Part shown: one piece after another, positions 9,959-19,725 of the stretch
How the letters are laid out: every line of letters begins with the position of its first letter
How positions within the stretch are numbered: the stretch's first letter is position 1
NCBI GenBank assembly: GCA_001724265.1
Contig: MEDY01000406.1
Span: forward strand, 1 to 31,647
Origin: Rhizaria sp. SCN 62-66
Lineage: Eukaryota; Rhizaria, unplaced
DNA: 31,647 bases
Direction of reading: 5' to 3'
Notes under the pieces: model-generated
Databases searched by the model: none
What the model saw: the letters and a program-made list of their open reading frames with translations, nothing else
What the model was told of the DNA's origin: nothing
Translations under genes and position numbers: made by a program

Positions 9959-12900
9959 ATGGGCATCACCAATCTGCTGCCGCAGCTGGGCGATGTGACT
10001 GACACCAAGTTCCACCTCAGCCGGTTTGCAGGCCGCCGCGTCGCCGTCGACGGCTACTCCTGGCTCCACAAGACTGCCTTCTCGACCGCCGTCGAGCTCG
10101 CACTCGGCCTGCCGTCCCCGCGCTGGCTCGACAACTTCATGGCGCGCGTCACCGCGCTGCTGCACCACAAGATCTGCCCGATTATCGTCTTTGACGGCGC
10201 GCGCCTGCCCTCCAAGGCGGCCACGGAGTCCTCGCGCGGCTCATCCCGCCAGCGCGCGCGCGCTCAGGGCCTGGCCGCGCTGGCCGCGGGCGACAAGCCC
10301 GCCGCGCGGCGCGCCTTCCAGGGCGGGGCCTCGATCCCGCCAGCCATGGCGGCCGCGTGCGTGGCGGCGCTGCGGCTGCTGCCGGGTGTGCGCACGGTCG
10401 TCGCGCCCTTCGAGGCCGACGCGCAGCTCGCCTGGCTGGCGCGCACCGGCCGCGCCCACGCCGTCATCACCGAGGACAGCGACCTGCTGCTCTTCGGTGT
10501 CCCGCGCCTCATCTTCAAGCTCGACCAAGGCTCTGGCATGGGACAACTGGTCACTCTGGCCGACGTGTTGACACGCTCAGCCCGCTTCGGCGGCTTGACT
10601 TTCGCACAGTTCCGTGCGGCCTGCATTCTCTCCGGCTGCGACTACGCGCCCTCGGTGCCCACCGTCGGACTCGTAAAGGCCGTCGCCGCAATCCGCAAGC
10701 ATCCATGCTGGCACCGGGTGGTCCGCGACTGGCGCCGCGCGGGGGTGCTCACGGTCAGGCAAGGCTATGAAGAGGAAGTGGCCTGCGCAGAAGCCACGTT
10801 CCAGTTCCAACACGTCGCAGCCGTCTTCAACACGAATTGCAGCAACAGCAACGGTGCGTCGTCAGCGAGCACGAGCGTTGGAAGCAACAGCGCGTCTGTG
10901 TTGACGCAGCAGCAGCAGAGGGGCGGCGGTGTTAGATCTGCGACCGCGTATGCTGAGTGCTCCCACGTGCCCGCTGCGGTCTCTTGCGACGACTACCACC
11001 CGCTGCTTGACTTTGATTACACCGCCGTCGCCGCCGCTGGTAGCCCGAAAACAAGCACAACCGCGGTCTTCGGGTGCCCGTTGCCGCCTGCGTTCGCCAA
11101 CAACGGCGCGGCAAGCAAGCCCGCGAGCACCTCGACTGCGGCGCCCGGCGTTGTGAGCAGCGGGTGGCAAACGAAGCAGGCCTCCGCGGTCGTGCCCGGG
11201 ATGCGACCTAACTTCCCAGCCGCGGCCGCCGCCGTCACGTTACCGCCTGAGCAGGAGAGGCAGCGCCAGCAGCGGCGGCTGCTGCGGAGGCAGCACCGGT
11301 GGCGGGCACTGACCGTGTTGCGCGCCACCGCCGACGCGGCCGTGTACGACAAAGACGCGGCGGTTCGCGAAAGAGCCGCCGCGAGACTTATTGCGCAGTA
11401 CCACGGCGACAGCACTGCTGACTCAGCAGCGACCGTCGTGATCGAGGAGGTGGCGGTGGACTGGGGTGACTGTGAGCAGCATCAGGGACTGTGGACCGGC
11501 ATCGGCCTCAGCAGCGACAGTGACGAAGATGATGACGACGACGACGCGTATGATGATTGCAATCATGAGGACGCCTATGATTATGATATTGACAGCATCA
11601 ATGTTCCTGCAGCCGCTGGCACAAGCTCTAGCTCGAGTGCGCGTGCTTCTGTCAATACGAGTGCAGTTGCGACTGAGAAGCAGCTGGCGCAGTGCCGCCG
11701 TCTGTGGGCACGTGCGGCGGCCGCCGCGGCCGACTGCGGCTGCGTCGTGCGTTCGCTCGAGCCGGTGCCGGTGCCGCTCATGAAGCCGCTGCCGCCCCTG
11801 CACTCCGGTGACTGTGCCCACGGTCACCGCGGCGCTGCTCACGGTCGGTTGAGTGGGGGCGCTGCTCACGGTCAGTCGGCAGTCGCAGGCAAGACTCGCA
11901 ATCGTGTAGCGATCGATGTCGACGTCGTTGCTGCCATCGCAAACGCAATGCTCACGACCGCAGGCAACGACACTAACAACGCTCAATCTTCGCCCCAACT
12001 CCAGCAGCAGCAAGAGTTGCTATCCCCTCATGGCCGCGCCAAGTCGCCCTTCGGTGTTGGGGTCGGCAGCAGTCCTGCAACGAATACGACTCCAGTCAGC
12101 AGCAGTAGTCGTCGTCGCCCTCAGGGCAAAGGCAAGAACAACAACAATGTTGAGACTGGCTGCAATAGCAGCTCGCCCACGACGAGCACCGACGGTGACG
12201 CCGGTCAAGACGGCGGCTGCGAGTTCGGTCTCTCGAACGGCCTCGACTCGGACTCCGACTCAGTCGGGGATCTCAACGACGACGCTGACGCCGATGCCAA
12301 TGCTGACGACGTCGACGACTGTGGCGACGCCAACGGTGACTGTGAGCTGGCCCAGCCCAGTGACTGTGGGCAGGGCGCGTTCCCGGCGTACCTGTGGGCG
12401 CTACACTGCTGCCCTTTTTGCCCCGCACTGTCCGCCGAGGACGCAGTGGCGCTTAAGTCTGCGCTCGCCGCAACCAACACTGCCGCGGCCGCTACTGTAC
12501 TGGCGAGCGGCGCTGACACGGCGAAAATCGTTCTGATGACAGATACTGATGACGCTGAGAACGCGAGCAGCTACAACACTAACAGCCTGGGTAGTAATCA
12601 TAGCGTCATGATATCCGGCAGTGACTGCTGGTCGCTCACTCTCGACGCACTGCACGGAACACCGCCACGGCTTCCTCTGACTGCCATGAATTGCCACAGC
12701 AGTGCTTCCAGTGCGAATGCAAAGACGACGCAGTGGACTCAGGCCGCAACGTTTCTTGCCGAAGCTTTGTTTGCGACACCGCCCGCTTTCAATTCGGTAT
12801 CAATAATCAATGCTCTCACAGCGCTCTCGCGCATCGCGCCCCCGTCCCCCTTACACTCCGCTATTGGCGTCGCGTTAAGTCTAGCCGCCTCCCCCCCGAC

Positions 12901-15900
12901 CGTGGGCTCACTGACCGTGGGCTCGCTGACCGTGGCTGCGGCCACAGTGGCCGCGGTGGCGGCCCACGTTCGCAATGCCCGCGCGCTGTGCAGCCTCGGC
13001 CCCGCGTCCGCCCGCTGCGGCGAGTGGGCCTGGGCGGCCTCAGCTGACGACACGCTGTCCGTCGCCACCATCGCGGCGGCGGCACACAGTGCTAGCGCAC
13101 CGGCGCGCGCTGGACTGACTGTGAGCGGCAATGTGAGCTGCAATGGCGCCTCCAACTCGAGCGGCTACTGTCTCGCTAATGGAAGCCTCGCGTTCGCGGT
13201 TGCGCCAGCCTCGGATGTGGAGGGCTACTTACGCAGGAAGCTCGAGGTCCTTAGCTCATCCGGTGACGAGGCACTCACCCATGAGCACGACGAGCTGTTC
13301 GCGCTTGGCCACCTGCTGTCACAACTCATGAGACACTGTGCGCCGCAGTCAAGCAACGCGAATGCGCCGTCAGAACTGCTGCTGAGCTCACAGTCATTGA
13401 GAGCAGTCACTGCTGTCTGGTCTCTGTACTGTCGCTTTCACGCCCCGTCTGCGCTGACTGCGCTCAGCAACAACAACAACAACAACAACAGCAACACTGC
13501 CACTGCGATGAGTTGTGATACTGCGCTCGCCTGGCCCGTGTCCGCGTTCACTCAGAACGCATACGCTCTGCACGTCGCCATGGCTTTGGCCGCGCGCGAG
13601 TGCTCCAGACGCAGTCATGTCAACAGCAATTACGCGAACGCTACCGCAAGTGGCTTTGAGCAAGGTAGTTACACTAGTTTGGGGGGATACGACGAGTGGT
13701 TTGCCCGCTTCGCTCTTCCTGGGTTCATCCCTGAGCGGCTTACCTTCGGACACAGAGTGACTGTGCGCACCCCATTCGTCGATGCCTCGGCAACAACAGC
13801 TTCTACAGCTAGAGTGACACCAGAGTTCACCGCTGACCGTGTGCTGTTGGGAGATGTTGCAAGCTATTTCCTGCCTTCACTCGCCCACTCACAATCAACG
13901 ACCAAGGGTCACCAAGTGGCCGTGGCCAGCGGCGGCAGCGATGTGCCTGCGCGGCCGCTGTCGGCTCAGTACACCATCCCCGCAGTCTGGCCCCTCACAG
14001 TCTCTCTGCCGTACGCATCCGCGAACAACGCTAACGGCAACGGCAACAACAACGCCAAGAACAACACGACTGCGATGTCCCTTGCAGCCGCAGCCGTCTC
14101 CGCCGCCGCAGCGTCATCTTCGTTCTCCGCTCTGGGGCCTGCACATCCGCTGGCGCTGCTGCTGTGCCGCGCCACTGCCGCCTGCGCCTGTGACCGTGCG
14201 CACTTTGTGGCCACGGTCACTGGTGCTCCCGCGAGTACCCCCACGAGTCCCGCGAGTACACCCACGAGTGCCGCCGTTGTGAGCACTTATGCGCCGTCAT
14301 TCCGCGCTGCCTTCTCTGCGGCGCTGTCCAAAGTCAAGCCGCCCCCCTTACTCCCCGCGACGCACCTCGACCACTTCCTTTCCCCGCGGCCCGCAGCGCA
14401 CGCGCTGGCTCTTCTCACCGCGTCGGCGCGCCTATGTCCCGACTCGTTCGCGCCTCAGCCCACTGACCCCGCCGCCGCGCTGGCCGCGGCCGCGCTGCGT
14501 GGCGCAGCGGCCGTGCGGCGCGCGCACAGAATCGGGCTCGCGGTGCCGGCGGGGCGAGAGGGTGCCGGGCTGCGATTGGTGACCGTGGGCAATGCCAGCC
14601 CCGTGACCGTGAGTCGTCGCGGCGATGGCGGCGCGGTGCCCGTGGGCAGTCGTAACAGCCCAGTGAATGTGGGCAGCGACGACGTGACCGTGAGCGATGG
14701 GCGCAATGTTCGCGTGGGTGAGCTTACTCTTCAGATAACTGGCGCTAACGCGGCCAATGCACGCGCCTTGAGTGTCAACGGCGCAAGTGGTGCGAAGCAA
14801 AGGCAGTGTGCGCTGTTTGCGTCGATGATGTATCTCACGTCTGTGCTCACGGCGAACAAGGCACTCTCACGCAATAACGTGCCTACATCACCCATCGGGT
14901 CCCCTGTAAATCGAGGGGCGCTCGCACCTGATCATCTGGGTGAATTTGATACCGCGACGAAGTGGGACGCACTGCACAAGTCTCTTGGTTTCCTCGTTCT
15001 TGACAGCAACAGTGTCAACAGCAGCTCGATTACCTCACGCTCCGTGAGTTTCAACTCCAACGTCAATGCTCGCGTGAATACGAACAGCACCAGCGCTGCG
15101 AGAGGGGATTTCGCTGTGTGCACGCGTCTGCGTCTCGAGTGGTCCGAGGCCGAAGCGTACCGCACGCTGTGGACCGGCAAGGCCAACGGCGCTGCTGCTG
15201 CCAGTAACAACAGGTACCAGTTGTCCGCGGCCAACGGACGGCCGCTTAGAGCGAACGGGTACACGGGTCGCAGCTACAGCAATGGCAGCAACGTCGCCGA
15301 CAGCACCAGCACCGGGCGCTCTGCCTTCGGTGCAAATGCGGCCAACGGCGGTGGCCGCGGTGCCGTGGACGCTGCAATGGCGAAGATTCACGGCAAGAAC
15401 GGCGGTGCACTGGCGAAAGCTGGCTTACTGTTCAATGGAGTTGCAGTGCAAAGCCCTGTCGCTGGAGCGTCACCCGTAGGCACTGTTGCTCCTGCGTCAG
15501 CTGCGACTGCGAACAACAGCAGCAACAGCTTCAAGAGCGCATTTGCCTCATCCGCTAGCAACGGTGTGCAGGCGAAGACGGGAGCAAGTATCGTCACACC
15601 CGCCCGTGGCGGCTTGACTTCCGGATTGGGCGGTTTAACTTCGCCGACACTGACGACTCCCACGGTCGCCCGGCGGTCGGCCTCTGTCTACAGCAGTGTG
15701 AGCATCAACAACAATATGAGCGATGCTGCTGTGTATGCGAGTGTTCGTGCTGATGCAGCGAAGACAAGCACCGCTGGGTGGCTGTTCACCCCGCCTCAGC
15801 GCGCTGCCTCCGTTGTGTCCTCGGTCACGACCACGTCCAGCTCCAGTGTCAGCCGCAGTCACTCGATCTACAGCAAGAACAACGGCAACATCGCTGGAGC

Positions 15901-17736
15901 GGGCAGCCGCAACGCTGAGCCGTCTCCCTTTGCCCCGGCCTCAGCCAAAGCGTCCCCTGACGGCAGCAGCAGCAACAACAGCGGAAACAATAACAGTAAC
16001 AGCAAGAGCAATGGTAGTAGCTTGAATACCTACGGTCTACCGATGGAGTCGCCTCCGAGTCTGTTATTCTCCCTGTCTCCGTCGCTCGGGGTCGCCGAGA
16101 GCGGCACGCCCGCTGTAAGTGCCAGCTGCGAGATCGATCTAAGTACGCCGGTGGTCGATCTAAGTACCCCCGCAGTGGCATCGATTCCTGTCATGATTGG
16201 TCTCGATGACGAGGCCGATGATGATGACGACGCAAGCTCGAACACTCATACGCCTGCGGCTGGGATCGCAACTGTGGTCAATAGCAAGGGTGATTGTGCC
16301 TCTTCTGCTCCTTTGGGCACGCGCAGCTCGCGTAGTGCTTTGGAATGCATGCTCGACCTCGTTGTGCCCGGAGTCGCAGCCAGCGCCAGCGCAAGCGACG
16401 ACAAGAGTGCGAATGCTCGCAAGTCGACTCCCACCACTGAGAGTCACAGTGCCGATGCTAAAGCGCCGCAGATGCACTCATGCGACCCAGTACCGGTGAC
16501 TTTTGCTCATGTCGTCGCAGCCGCTCCTATTGTGACTGGGAGCACTGTGGCAAGAAGCAATTCTGTGATCGCATTTGCAAGCGTCAGCTCTTGCTCTAGC
16601 TCGGGCGATGTGAGCGCCACATTAAGTGACACTGTTGTTAACACTAGGGCCGAGGACAACGGCGGCGCCACTGTGCTCAGCGGCGGGGTCGGCGCGCTGT
16701 TCAAGCGCGGGCTCTGGCGCTCCTCCGCCGCTGTCGCGACCGCGGAAGCGGATTGCACCGACGGCGGCACCATTCGGAGCAGTCGCGTCAACACAAACAA
16801 CACGAGTGAAGTCAAGATGACGTTCAGTAGCTCGACCTCGAGCTCCAGCTCTCGCTCAGCCGCCGGTGCTACGACTAACAGCGTCACTATTGTTGACACT
16901 GTTGTCGATGTCAGTCATAGTGCGACGTCAGCCAACGGCGCAGTGAACACAGGAATCGACTCGACTGCATCGAGTCTCGCTGTGTTCCTTGACACGGACA
17001 CAACAAGCACAAACGGCAACAACAAGGCCGCAGTGGCGAAGACTCGCAATGAGCAGGCAACCAGCAATGATAACGTTGTCATCAATACGGCTGCGTCGCC
17101 ACAAACAGGCCGTGAGTGTGACCGTGAGCAGAAGCAGGAGCAAGAGCATGAGCAGGAGCATGAGGCGTCCGCAGTCAACGTCTTTGCGGCTGCTTGGAAG
17201 CGCCGCCGTCTCTCTGCCGCCGCCCACAGCGTCACGGAGACCGAGACCGCGATCACTGCGGACGCCGGGAGCCTCTCCCACCGCCACGGTCGCACTGGCG
17301 TGCAGTCAATCTCGCCGTCTTTATCGTCATCGGCAGTTCTCATCGTGGATAACCCACTTGATGAAGCCAAGTCATGGCGTCTGGAGCTGGAGCCATTCGC
17401 TGACGACAGCTTGGATCGTGTCGAGAGTAAGAGTGCCGGTGATGACACTAATGCACTTTTCTCTGCAGTCTCGTCCCGCGCTGCGTCGACCGTTGGCTCG
17501 CCCGCCACATCTACCGGCCACAACGACGACGACGGTGACAGTGACGGCCACCGCGACGTCGACAGCGGTGAAGTCGTGAGCGAGGTCAATGTCAGCTTCG
17601 TGGTCACTATGGAGGACGGCGTTACCAACTCGGCGGCTACTCCTGGCACTGCGAAAGAGTCATCCAAGCGTCGTACTGCTGCGCACCCGGTATCTACGAG
17701 CCCTCCGTCTGCGGACGCCACAGGCGGCGACTTTGA

Positions 17737-17785
<49 letters not shown>

Positions 17786-18502
17786 ACTGACATCAAGAGA
17801 GCCGCAAGTAGCGCCAGCAAGAACAACGGTAGCGGCCGCGGCAAGGTCAGCGCCTCGGTTGCCATCACCGCGGCAAGCAACGCGACGAACCCCGTCTCTG
17901 CTTCTGCAGACGATGTTGGACTGAGTGAGCGTGTCAGCAGGAAGAAAGCTCGCCTCAGTGGTGTTGCTGCTGATGAGAGGACATCTGTCGCCGGTGATAA
18001 CGATAGCGATGATGGTGATCTGGTGACTGTGAGTGTGTTTCTTGCTTCGCCAACGCAGTCATCATCATCATCATCGTCCTCCTCCTCGTCAGCTTCTGAT
18101 GCAGTCACCGATCCGGGGGCAACAAGCTCACACTCGCAACGCAAGAGCGCGACCATGGTGAACAAGAGCAACACCTGCGGTCTCGCTATCAATAAGCAAA
18201 TGTCGCTGAAACTATTCGCGTCTCCTGTTGTCAACAGCAGCAGCTTTGACACGAGTGCTCGTGCGAACAGTACAAGTGTCACCCTGGCTCAAGCTCAAAA
18301 GAGCGCTCCGGCAATGCATAATCTCAAGAGTGGACAGATGCCGTTGATGCGCTTTGCGTCCACCACAAGCAAGAAGGCCTTGCCTGTTGCGACGACCTTG
18401 GGACAGACCACGCATGAGGAAAAGGGGGACGGTGAGAGTCCCGCAGTGCCAGTGAGGCGACTTGACTTCGGGGAAGTAGACCTTGTCAGCGACGACGACT
18501 AA
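9959..18502 (+). CDS. EXO1: exonuclease 1 (EXO1), XPG/FEN1-family nuclease with a giant C-terminal tail
   Basis: This is a 5'-3' exonuclease and flap endonuclease acting in mismatch repair, end resection and recombination in the nucleus. The 2847-residue protein starts MGITNLLPQL, so the mature N-terminal Gly needed by this family is kept. Metal ligands and active-site residues are present: D31 in VAVDGYSWLHK, D79 in VFDG, K86 and R93, E152 and D154 in FEADAQLAWL, D173 and D175 in TEDSDLLLFG, and D228 in LSGCDYAPS. A helix-two-turn-helix-like VPTVGLVKAVAAIRKH lies at about 233-248. WLHK and FGVPRLIFKLDQ mark it as EXO1 rather than FEN1 or XPG. Human EXO1 has 846 residues; here ~2500 residues of Ser/Ala/Asn-rich sequence follow the core, with an acidic run (about 520-545), polyAsn, polyGln and polySer runs, a KRRR basic patch (about 2410) and PIP-like motifs near the end. 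No intron is needed. Confidence 0.93.
14190..14220. repeat. inverted pair of the word GTGACCGTG
   Basis: GTGACCGTG at 14190-14198 and its exact reverse complement CACGGTCAC at 14212-14220 form a perfect 9-base inverted repeat with a 13-base spacer inside the EXO1 coding region. The two halves are read in different codon phases, encoding Cys-Asp-Arg and Thr-Val-Thr. Confidence 0.8.
16134..16167 (+). repeat. tandem 21-base repeat coding DLSTP motifs in EXO1 tail
   Basis: TCGATCTAAGTAC occurs at 16134-16146 and again at 16155-16167, exactly 21 bases apart. It encodes two IDLSTP/VDLSTP copies, followed by VASIPVMIGLDDEADDDDD. Hydrophobic residues next to Ser/Thr or an acidic run resemble SUMO-interacting motifs, but this is only a pattern match. 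Confidence 0.7.
17741..17776 (+). repeat. pure (CAG)12 repeat coding polyGln in EXO1 tail
   Basis: Twelve uninterrupted CAG units are preceded by one CAA and followed by CAA CAA CAG, giving about 16 Gln in the C-terminal third of the EXO1 homologue. Length variation between strains is likely from its purity. Confidence 0.9.
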
Positions 18503-18822
18503 AATTATTTTCACAATAATACTAGGAAAAACATATTTAGCTTTTTAACATAATATTCAGTCAACTCGTGATTATATAGTTCAAAATGTATCTATTTCCT
18601 TCCCGGTTACTAGTTATGATGAATACATTACACACACTCTTCGTTCGCTTCTATCTCGTTGCGCGATCTGTTTTACTCTAAAATGATGCTGATTAACCAG
18701 GTGGCAACGCGTGATACAATCAATATGACTTGTAAAGGTGTGTGTGCACAAACTTTGTTTCGGTTAATAAATCGCCTACGTCCTGCCACTTATATAACGA
18801 TGACGAAAGTGTTGTTGACCGC
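18503..18822. other. spacer downstream of EXO1
   Basis: This AT-rich spacer holds the EXO1 3' end and the presumed promoter of the next plus-strand gene. A TATATAA sequence lies at about 18791-18797, just upstream of two ATGs (18800, which opens only an 8-codon frame, and 18823). I see no other feature. Confidence 0.5.
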
Positions 18823-19405
18823 ATGAACGAGAGTCACGCCGCCGCTAGACACGTCCGCTCTAACGACCGTGACGCTAGAGACGTGGCTACCAGCAGTGAC
18901 AACAGCATGCTTGCAGCGCTAAAGAACTGGAAGGACTGGGGCCGCGACGCGCAGCCCAGCGCTCGCAACAACCGTGGCGTTGGCGGTGACGCAACCGGCA
19001 GTCCGCACAAAGACGCGCGCAGTGGTAGCGGTCAGCAGCAGCAGAGGCAAAAGCACAACGCTTACCTGCTGAACGGCGACAGCAATAATAATAGTGATGA
19101 CAAGTTTAGCCACCAACACACGGCGGCTCGGGTTGCCAATCGTAAGAGTGGGATGACGACACTAACCGTGATAAAAACGGTGATAGTGCCGACAGAGTCA
19201 AAAGCAAGACTACCGCGACCGCGGCCGCCGTCGCCGCCGTCGTGGCGCAGATCTGCGCCACGACCGTGCGGCGAGCGGTGCAAAGACCACCAAGTTTCCA
19301 CTGCCGAGCAAACTCACGTCACAACAGGCCAAGGACCTCGCTGAGATGGCATGCTCTCTGCTGTCCCCGTCGGACGCCAACGGCGACAAGTTGGACTTGG
19401 TGTGA
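18823..19405 (+). CDS. unrecognised hydrophilic protein, probably two exons
   Basis: I do not recognise this protein. Exon 1 begins at the ATG at 18823 (MNESHAAARHV) and encodes an Asp/Asn/Gln/Arg-rich sequence with LAALKNWKDWGRDAQ and a short Gln run. The same frame continues to a stop at 19344, but from about 19187 a different frame reads better: RRRRRRGADLRHDRAASG, then FPLPSKLTSQQAKDLAEM and a Ser/Asp-rich end at TGA 19403-19405. A GTAAGA donor at 19142, followed by CACTAAC at 19160-19166, can join the two frames if the acceptor is AG 19208 or AG 19250. The longer printed form of this frame (from 18742) starts with GTG and is not credible. It lies tail-to-tail with the EGF-like gene. It may be a nucleic-acid-binding basic protein, but that is a guess. 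Confidence 0.4.
19142..19208 (+). other. putative intron (acceptor uncertain: 19208 or 19250)
   Basis: The donor GTAAGAG at 19142 and the branch-like CACTAAC at 19160-19166 fit the introns seen elsewhere in this window. Only acceptors at positions equal to 2 modulo 3 restore the downstream frame; 19208 (CAAG) gives 67 bases and 19250 (GCGCAG) gives 109. Nearer AGs at 19186, 19195 and 19197 do not restore it. Confidence 0.35.
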
Positions 19406-19500
19406 TTTTTGATGATTCTTTTTGCAAGCTTAAACGTACATATGCAATATAACTCGATATAAATCGACCTTCTCCAGTTGGACTTGGATTCTCTAAAGTA

Positions 19501-19642
19501 GTATAGGTATAAAGCGGACTATGACTCAGAAGTCACTGAGTTTTATTTTGGGGTTTGAAAAGCTATGAATTGAGAAAAAGTGTAGATAGCATGAATGGTG
19601 AGATTTTACTCAAGTGAGTCATAGTCCACTTTATACCTATAC
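19501..19642. mobile_element. MITE-like element: 28-base inverted repeats, 86-base interior
   Basis: The left arm (19501-19528, starting GTATAGGTATAAAGC) and right arm (19615-19642, ending CTTTATACCTATAC) are reverse complements with one mismatch over 28 bases. The 86-base interior is AT-rich and codes for nothing. Total length, high arm identity and intergenic position between two convergent genes fit a non-autonomous DNA transposon (MITE). A TA or TATA target duplication is possible because the arm ends are themselves TATA-like, so the exact border is ambiguous. The alternative is a long hairpin at the 3' ends of the convergent transcripts. Confidence 0.6.
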
Positions 19643-19725
19643 ATGTACTACTCTAACTCTAGCAAGGCATAAAAATGAACTTTGTATTAGTGCTGACCGC
19701 AAAAGATGAGAGTTTCACATATCAC

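Noticed and set aside
16915-18282. 455-codon open frame on the minus strand under EXO1
   Set aside because: It mirrors Ser/Asn/Gln codon repeats of the EXO1 tail, giving polyCys from CAG runs. It has no domain, and the EXO1 frame is continuous from a conserved N-terminus.
18742-18822. Upstream extension of the 18.8 kb gene
   Set aside because: It depends on a GTG start, which is not credible in this eukaryotic setting; the first in-frame ATG is 18823.
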